This document shows, in pieces, positions 36,192-40,618 of a stretch of DNA of 40,618 bases. Source of the DNA: Bradyrhizobium hipponense (GTDB lineage Bacteria > Pseudomonadota > Alphaproteobacteria > Rhizobiales > Xanthobacteraceae); NCBI RefSeq assembly GCF_008123965.1, contig NZ_VSTH01000037.1, positions 1 to 40,618 of the forward strand, in the 5' to 3' direction. Every line of letters begins with the position of its first letter. The stretch's first letter is position 1. Position numbers and translations under genes: made by a program. A model generated the notes under the pieces. It saw nothing but the letters and a program-made list of their open reading frames with translations. It was not told where the DNA came from and did not search any database.

Positions 36192-36265
36192 GAGGCCCGG
36201 CCTGGATTTGAACCAGGATAAAGAGCAATGCACTGCTCTCGCGTCGACGCTTCCGCCACCGGGCC
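36190..36265 (-). tRNA. tRNA-like gene, possibly tRNA-Cys(GCA) or a decayed tRNA
   Basis: On the minus strand a cloverleaf can be drawn. The acceptor GGCCCGG pairs perfectly with CCGGGCC. The D arm is GCGG, AAGCGTCG and ACGC. The anticodon arm is AGAGC, loop AGTGCATT and GCTCT. After TTAT the T arm is CCTGG, TTCAAAT and CCAGG, then discriminator T and an encoded CCA. The loop reads T-GCA, and U73 with GCA are tRNA-Cys identity elements. However, the anticodon loop has eight bases instead of seven, position 37 would be T, and the D-loop lacks the G18-G19 pair. It may be non-functional, or an unusual tRNA. Confidence 0.58.
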
Positions 36266-36319
36266 GCCGCGATCATCGCCGATCGGGAGACGGCAAGCCA
36301 CTTCAGCCAATTGTTATGC

Positions 36320-37021
36320 TTAACGAACCATTGGCGGCCGCGCGATGAAGGTCATGCGCCAGCGGTTATGGCCGATATTGGTGTGGGCACGCTGGACCGC
36401 GAACCCGGCCGCAGCCAGCTTCGCGGTGATCTCGTCCTCGCTGTAGCGCTGCAGTCCAATGCGCGTTCGCAGATGGCGGTAGTCCGACAGCGCCGTGCTG
36501 ATCAGCCCGACCAGCGCATCCTTCAAGAAGCCGTGGCGCAAGGCGAAGCTGAGCAACGCGGTGACGTCCTGGGCCATGCCGACATTGGGCTGGAGGATGT
36601 CGCCGAGCACCAACTTGCCGGACGGCGTCAACAACCGCCGGATGTTGCGTAGCGCCGCATCGAGTTCCTCCGGCGTCATGTATTGCGCGACCGAGTTCAT
36701 CACGACAAGGTCGATGGACTGGTCCTGCATCTTGCGAACGTCATCGAGCGAGCGGACGCGGATTTTTGTATTCGGGGCAAACCGGGCGATCAACCGGCCG
36801 CGCACGCCCGGCGCGGGCTCGGCCAGGATCAGTTTGCCGCAGGCGGATGCCACCTGCTCGGCCGAGAGCGCCTCGCCGCAGGCATAGTCGAGCACGGTCG
36901 CCTCGGGCGACGAGATGTAGCCGATGATGTCCCGCGCGATGATCCGGAAGTGCAAATCGCGATGCAACTTGCTGACATAGATCGTATGCGTGGAGTCGTA
37001 ATAATCGATCCAATCATCCAT
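36320..37021 (-). CDS. SAM-dependent methyltransferase
   Basis: A 233-residue class I methyltransferase. After MDDWIDYYDSTHTIYVSKLH and RIIARDIIGYISSPEATVLD comes the SAM-binding motif VLDYACGEALSAEQVA, then LILAEPAPGVRGRLI (acidic residue binding ribose), IDLVVMNSVAQYMTPEELD (motif IV-like) and a C-terminal cap. LD-Y-A-C-G-E keeps the glycine of the usual GxGxG only in part. The substrate is unknown; small-molecule or lipid methylation is possible. The start at 37021 was chosen because conserved sequence begins there; the longer frame overlaps the dps leader. It is divergent from dps, 115 bases apart. Confidence 0.88.
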   Translation of the reverse strand: MDDWIDYYDSTHTIYVSKLHRDLHFRIIARDIIGYISSPEATVLDYACGEALSAEQVASACGKLILAEPAPGVRGRLIARFAPNTKIRVRSLDDVRKMQDQSIDLVVMNSVAQYMTPEELDAALRNIRRLLTPSGKLVLGDILQPNVGMAQDVTALLSFALRHGFLKDALVGLISTALSDYRHLRTRIGLQRYSEDEITAKLAAAGFAVQRAHTNIGHNRWRMTFIARPPMVR

Positions 37022-37136
37022 GGTATTTCGAAGGTCCCGGCCTAACGGTTCCGTGAGCGGAACCGGCGCCGCCCGCCTTGCGTTAGGGGTGCGACGGCGC
37101 GCCGTCAATGTCCGCGTCCTAACAGGAAGGTTTCCC

Positions 37137-37661
37137 GTGAGCAAAGCCCCCAACAAGGTCTCGCCCGACCTCGATACTCCTACGGATCTGTCGCCCCAGG
37201 CAGTCAACAAGGTTTCCGAGGCGCTCAACGTGCTTCTGGCCGATGCATTCGCGCTGTATCTGAAGACCAAGAATTTCCACTGGCACATCAGCGGCCGGCA
37301 TTTCCGCGATTATCATCTGCTGCTCGACGAGCAGTCCGATCAGATCTTCGCCACCACGGACCAGCTCGCCGAGCGCGTGCGCAAGATCGGCGGCACCACA
37401 CTGAAGTCGATCGGCCAGGTCGCCAAGCTGCAGACCATCAAGGACAACAACGAGGATTACGTCCCGCCGCGCGAGATGCTGCGCGAACTGATGCAGGACA
37501 ACAAGCATGTCGCGAGCGCAATGCGCAAGGCGCACGAGGTCTGCGACGAAGCCGGAGATGTCGCCAGCGCCAGCATCCTCGAAGTCTTCATCGACGAGAC
37601 CGAGCGCCGCACCTGGTTCCTGTTCGAAGCCACCCGCCAGGAGGGCAGCAATGCGGCGTAG
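37137..37661 (+). CDS. dps: Dps-family DNA-protection ferritin
   Basis: A 174-residue member of the Dps family, which form dodecameric shells that store iron, consume peroxide and bind DNA in stationary phase or oxidative stress. Ferroxidase-site residues lie between subunits: KNFHWHISGRHFRDYHLLLDEQSDQIF contains the His-x-His and Asp/Glu ligands of the family. The four-helix bundle is visible (ALNVLLADAFALYLKT; TTDQLAERVRKIGGTTLKSI; MLRELMQDNKHVASAMRKAH; SASILEVFIDETERRTWFLF). The GTG at 37137 has AGGAAGG upstream; the frame to 37020 is spurious. The N-terminal tail has only two lysines, so DNA binding may be weak. Confidence 0.95.
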   Translation: MSKAPNKVSPDLDTPTDLSPQAVNKVSEALNVLLADAFALYLKTKNFHWHISGRHFRDYHLLLDEQSDQIFATTDQLAERVRKIGGTTLKSIGQVAKLQTIKDNNEDYVPPREMLRELMQDNKHVASAMRKAHEVCDEAGDVASASILEVFIDETERRTWFLFEATRQEGSNAA

Positions 37662-37694
37662 AGTCAACGAAGCTTAGAGTTAAGGGCATTCTGC

Positions 37695-37791
37695 GTAGGG
37701 TGGGCAAAGGCGCGCTCTTCGCGCGCCGTGCCCACCATCTATCCACACGGTCGACGGCAATGGTGGGCACGCTTCGCTTTGCCCACCCTAC
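37695..37791. repeat. Palindromic repeat, GTAGGGTGGGCAAAG type
   Basis: GTAGGGTGGGCAAAGGCGCG and GTGCCCACCAT at the left face ATGGTGGGCACGCTTCG and CTTTGCCCACCCTAC at the right. It sits in the convergent gap between dps and the cupin gene. Confidence 0.88.
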
Positions 37792-37800
37792 GCACCGCGG

Positions 37801-38328
37801 TTATGGCTGGCTCCACAGCCGCATCAACGCCCCGTTCTTGCCCGTGACCGGATCGGACGGCGGCAGCGCGACCTTTGGAATCGTCTTGAGCGCCTTGGCG
37901 TGGTTCTCCGGAGTCGGCCGCGTGATCTCCATCTTGGATCCCAGCGGATAGGCGCCGATCACGCAGAAATCGTCGCTCGCCTTGATGCATTGATGTCCGG
38001 TGCCGGCAGGCAGGATGGCGACATCGCCTGCCTTGATCTCCAGCTCCTGGCCATGATCGCCGCCGAAGCGCACCCGGGCGCTGCCGCGCGCGACGCCGAG
38101 CACTTCGTGCACCGTCGTGTGATAGTGCAGATAGTCGAAGATGCCGTTGCGCCACGTCCCGCCCCAGCCATTGGCGCCGAACAGGTTTTCGATAGACTCC
38201 TCCGGGTGTTTCGGATCGAGCTTGACTGCGCCCTGATAGACCAGGAAGGGGAGGATGTTGTTCGGCACCAGCCCGTCATCCTCGAACACGATGGCGAGCG
38301 GCTCGGCACTGTCGCGGACGACGGACAT
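37801..38328 (-). CDS. Cupin-domain protein
   Basis: A 175-residue protein with one cupin barrel. Cupin motif 1 is around YLHYHTTVHEVLGVARGSAR (two His and Glu as likely metal ligands), and motif 2 around GDVAILPAGTGHQCIKASD (the final His). It belongs to the small cytosolic cupins that bind a metal; the activity is unknown. The ATG at 38328 has AGGAG upstream. The N-terminal IVFEDDGLVPNNILPFLVYQ and WGGTWRNGIFDY regions suggest a subfamily with a conserved extension. Convergent with dps. Confidence 0.87.
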   Translation of the reverse strand: MSVVRDSAEPLAIVFEDDGLVPNNILPFLVYQGAVKLDPKHPEESIENLFGANGWGGTWRNGIFDYLHYHTTVHEVLGVARGSARVRFGGDHGQELEIKAGDVAILPAGTGHQCIKASDDFCVIGAYPLGSKMEITRPTPENHAKALKTIPKVALPPSDPVTGKNGALMRLWSQP

Positions 38329-38401
38329 GGCGGGCTCCTGCGTGAGCGTGGCAGGGATCAACGTGGGGCGTGAGACCACGTTCCTTCCGTCACCACCCCT
38401 C

Positions 38402-38505
38402 GTCATTCCGGGGCGACTCGTCAGCGTCGAGTCCGGAATCCATCGTGCCACAGAATCCGTTGCCTGATGGATTCCGGGCTCGCGCTACGCGTGCCCCGGA
38501 ATGAC
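38402..38505. repeat. Palindromic repeat, GTCATTCCGGGGCG type
   Basis: GTCATTCCGGGGCG at the left faces GTGCCCCGGAATGAC at the right; inner TCCGGAATCCAT faces GATGGATTCCGG. It is the second copy of the 18038 family, lying between the cupin gene start and the carA terminator. Confidence 0.87.
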
Positions 38506-38530
38506 GAAAAAAGCCCGGGCGAGCCGGGCT
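38506..38530 (-). terminator. Intrinsic terminator of carA
   Basis: On the minus strand AGCCCGG, CTCG and CCCGGGCT form the stem, followed by six T and CG. It starts about 33 bases after the carA stop. Confidence 0.9.
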
Positions 38531-38563
38531 GATGTCGTGCAGGTTGCTGCCAGAGAGCGCGCC

Positions 38564-39754
38564 TTACGCGCTCATCTTCTGCCGCATCAGATCCGCAAAC
38601 CGCTGGAACAGATAGTGCGAGTCGCGCGGGCCGGGTGAGGCTTCCGGGTGATACTGCACCGAGAACACCGGCTTGCCGTCGAGCTGGATGCCGCAATTGG
38701 AGCCGTCGAACAGCGAGATGTGGGTCTGGGTTGCGCCCTTCGGCAGCGTGCTCTCGTCCACGGCAAAGCCGTGGTTCATCGAGGTGATCTCGACCTTGCC
38801 GGTGGTCTCGTCCTTCACCGGGTGATTGGCGCCGTGATGGCCCTGATGCATCTTCCTGGTCTTGGCGCCGACGGCGAGGCCGAGCATCTGGTGGCCGAGA
38901 CATATGCCGAAGGTCGGCGTGCCCGATTTGATCACGTCCTGGATCACCGGCACGGCATATTTGCCGGTCGCGGCCGGATCGCCCGGACCGTTGGACAGGA
39001 ACACGCCATCGGGCTTCATCGCGAGAATGTCTTCGGACGAGGTCGTCGCCGGCACCACCGTCACCTTGCAGCCGACGCCGGCGAGCAGGCGCAGAATGTT
39101 GCGCTTGATGCCGTAGTCGATGGCAACGACGTTGAACTCCGGGGCTTCCTGGCGGCCAAAACCCTTGTCCCAGAGCCAGGGCGTCTCGTCCCAGGTGAAG
39201 CGCTGGCCGGAGGTGACCATCGGCACGAGGTCCATGCCCTCGAGGCCCGGCCATTCGCGCGCCTCTTCCTTGAGGCCGTGCAGGTCGAACTCGCCGTCCT
39301 TGGCGTGCGCGATCACGGCATTGGGCATGCCCTTGGAGCGGATCAACGCGGTCAGCGCCCGGGTGTCGATGCCGGAGAGGCCGATGATGCCGCGCGCCTT
39401 GAGCCAGGCGTCGAGATGCCTGGTGGCGCGGTAGTTCGAGGGATCGGTGATCGCGGTGCGCAGGATCACGCCGCGCGCGCCGGGCGTCGCGGCCATGTTC
39501 ACCGTCTCGATGTCGTCGTCGTTGGTGCCGACATTGCCGATATGCGGGAAGGTGAAGGTGATGAGCTGCCCGGCATAGGAAGGATCGGTCAGGATCTCCT
39601 CATAGCCGGTCATCGCGGTGTTGAAGCAGACTTCACCGACGGCTTGGCCCTCAGCGCCGAGACCAAAGCCTTCGAGCACCGTGCCATCGGCGAGCACAAG
39701 GAGCGCGGTCGGTTTGTGGTCCGGCCAGGCGGGGTCGTTGTCATGTTGTGTCAT
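38564..39754 (-). CDS. carA: Carbamoyl-phosphate synthase small subunit
   Basis: The glutaminase subunit that supplies ammonia to CarB. It has 396 residues. The N-terminal CPSase domain has [20 protein letters not shown] and [20 protein letters not shown]. The class I amidotransferase domain has [10 protein letters not shown], nucleophile Cys285 in [11 protein letters not shown] and the His369/Glu371 pair in [12 protein letters not shown], so the triad is complete. GHHGANHPV is the usual family segment. A terminator follows directly and carB lies 4.3 kb downstream, so stoichiometry with CarB must be set by separate promoters. Divergent from the YqeY gene. Confidence 0.98.
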   Translation of the reverse strand: MTQHDNDPAWPDHKPTALLVLADGTVLEGFGLGAEGQAVGEVCFNTAMTGYEEILTDPSYAGQLITFTFPHIGNVGTNDDDIETVNMAATPGARGVILRTAITDPSNYRATRHLDAWLKARGIIGLSGIDTRALTALIRSKGMPNAVIAHAKDGEFDLHGLKEEAREWPGLEGMDLVPMVTSGQRFTWDETPWLWDKGFGRQEAPEFNVVAIDYGIKRNILRLLAGVGCKVTVVPATTSSEDILAMKPDGVFLSNGPGDPAATGKYAVPVIQDVIKSGTPTFGICLGHQMLGLAVGAKTRKMHQGHHGANHPVKDETTGKVEITSMNHGFAVDESTLPKGATQTHISLFDGSNCGIQLDGKPVFSVQYHPEASPGPRDSHYLFQRFADLMRQKMSA

Positions 39755-39986
39755 GAGCCCGGTTCATAGTCTCCGCGGACGCCGCCGTCAAAGCAGGACA
39801 GCGCCGATTCACATGCGTTTTTGCATATTTGACAGGTCTTCTCGGGCACTTAAGCTGGAACTGGCAAATTTTTGCAAATTTAGGCGGCCGGACGGGAAAC
39901 AATGGACCGGACCACGGCGGGTCCGGTATGGCCTCTTGCCTGCGAACGTCCTAGATCAGGCGCTATGGATTGAGAGGATCACGATC

Positions 39987-40442
39987 ATGCTGCGCGACGA
40001 CATCAACAATGCGGTCAAGGAGGCCATGAAGGCCAAGGACGAGCGCAAGCTCTCCACGCTGCGCATGGTCAACTCGACCATCAAGAATGCCGACATCGAG
40101 GCGCGCGGCAGCGGCAAGCCGCCGCTGTCGGATGCCGACCTGCTCGGCGTGCTCCAGAAAATGATCAAGCAGCGCCAGGAGTCAGTCGAGCTCTACGACA
40201 AGGGCGGCCGCGCCGAGCTCGCCGCCCAGGAACGCGAAGAGATCGCGGTGATCTCGGCCTACCTGCCGAAGCAGATGGCGGATGACGACGTCAAGAAGGC
40301 GATCTCGGACGCTATCGCCGAGACCGGCGCGGCCGGCATGAAGGACATGGGCAAGGTGATCGCGGCCTTGAAGGCGAAGTACGCCGGGCAGATGGATTTC
40401 GGCAAGGCCAGTGGCTTGGTGAAGGCTGCGTTGACGGGCTAG
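39987..40442 (+). CDS. GatB/YqeY-domain protein
   Basis: A 151-residue protein consisting of a YqeY domain, the module also found at the C-terminus of GatB in tRNA-dependent amidotransferase. Helical segments are MLRDDINNAVKEAMKAKDER, LSTLRMVNSTIKNADIEARG, VLQKMIKQRQESVELYDKGG, EREEIAVISAYLPKQMADDD and the C-terminal MGKVIAALKAKYAGQMDFGK. The start has GAGAGG upstream. It is divergent from carA; in relatives this gene usually precedes dnaG and rpoD, which would lie just beyond the window. A tRNA-related role is suspected from the domain but not shown. Confidence 0.93.
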   Translation: MLRDDINNAVKEAMKAKDERKLSTLRMVNSTIKNADIEARGSGKPPLSDADLLGVLQKMIKQRQESVELYDKGGRAELAAQEREEIAVISAYLPKQMADDDVKKAISDAIAETGAAGMKDMGKVIAALKAKYAGQMDFGKASGLVKAALTG

Positions 40443-40448
40443 CTCTTT

Positions 40449-40591
40449 CCCTCTCCCCTTGTGGGAGAGGGTGCCGCGCGAAGCGCGGCGGGTGAGGGGT
40501 TCTCTCCGCGAACGAGCCTCTCGCAACTGAGCACGTTGAGAGAACCCCTCATCCGGCGCTTCGCGCCACCTTCTCCCACAAGGGGAGAAGG
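40449..40591. repeat. Composite palindromic intergenic repeat
   Basis: CCCTCTCCCCTTGTGGGAGA with CCGCGCGAAGCGCGGCGGG and TGAGGGGTT at the left; AACCCCTCATCCGGCGCTTC and CCCACAAGGGGAGAAGG at the right. It is the fifth copy of this family in the window. Confidence 0.88.
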
Positions 40592-40618
40592 GGCACCTTT
40601 GATGCGACTGCAATCCGG

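Overview
The window looks like chromosomal core sequence from a Bradyrhizobium-type alphaproteobacterium (Nitrobacteraceae, order Hyphomicrobiales). The support is high GC with strong GC3 bias, an alphaproteobacterial gene set (separate carA and carB, an lgt / MidA-type methyltransferase / pgeF cluster, CTC-type L25 followed by pth and ychF, and a YqeY-type gene after carA, a position that in relatives precedes dnaG-rpoD), and many intergenic palindromic repeats of the kinds common in Bradyrhizobium. The genus is an inference from familiarity; no search was run. No transposase, phage gene, CRISPR array or rRNA was seen.

Layout. 1-3000: a MarR regulator, an OmpR-type response regulator and an EnvZ-like kinase read leftwards as one operon. 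3000-10900: ilvE, hisS, a tautomerase, a hotdog thioesterase-like protein, proC, a YbjN protein, an FMN riboswitch controlling a RibH2-like lumazine synthase, and prs. 11000-19600: a lipoprotein, then lgt / MidA-type / pgeF reading left and UbiK, rplY, pth and ychF reading right, a DUF4282 membrane protein and a tandem MaoC pair. 19900-25400: an accessory-like stretch of small membrane proteins, unknown exported proteins, a frameshifted SnoaL-like gene and an orphan ParA. 25700-27400: a decayed small gene, a DapA-family aldolase and an unusual leader region. 27366-30600: lysR-trxB, a divergent lrp, greA. 30788-39754: carB, an MFS pump with a divergent ArsR-type regulator, a tRNA-like gene, a methyltransferase, dps, a cupin protein and carA. 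The window ends with a YqeY gene and a repeat.

How the genes work together. Most are housekeeping: amino-acid metabolism (ilvE, proC), PRPP and carbamoyl phosphate supply (prs, carA, carB), translation (hisS, rplY, pth, ychF), riboflavin synthesis and lipoprotein maturation. Intergenic gaps are largely filled by at least eight types of two-armed palindrome.

The signals most worth checking are: (1) a 29-codon, apparently leaderless ORF followed by hairpins and a T-tract terminator just upstream of the DapA-family gene, resembling an attenuator; (2) a tRNA-like gene with perfect acceptor and T arms, an encoded CCA and U73 but an abnormal D-loop and an eight-base anticodon loop; (3) twin GTTCAA-N6-TTGAAC operators between the MFS and ArsR genes; (4) two neighbouring 48-residue membrane proteins that appear to be diverged copies.
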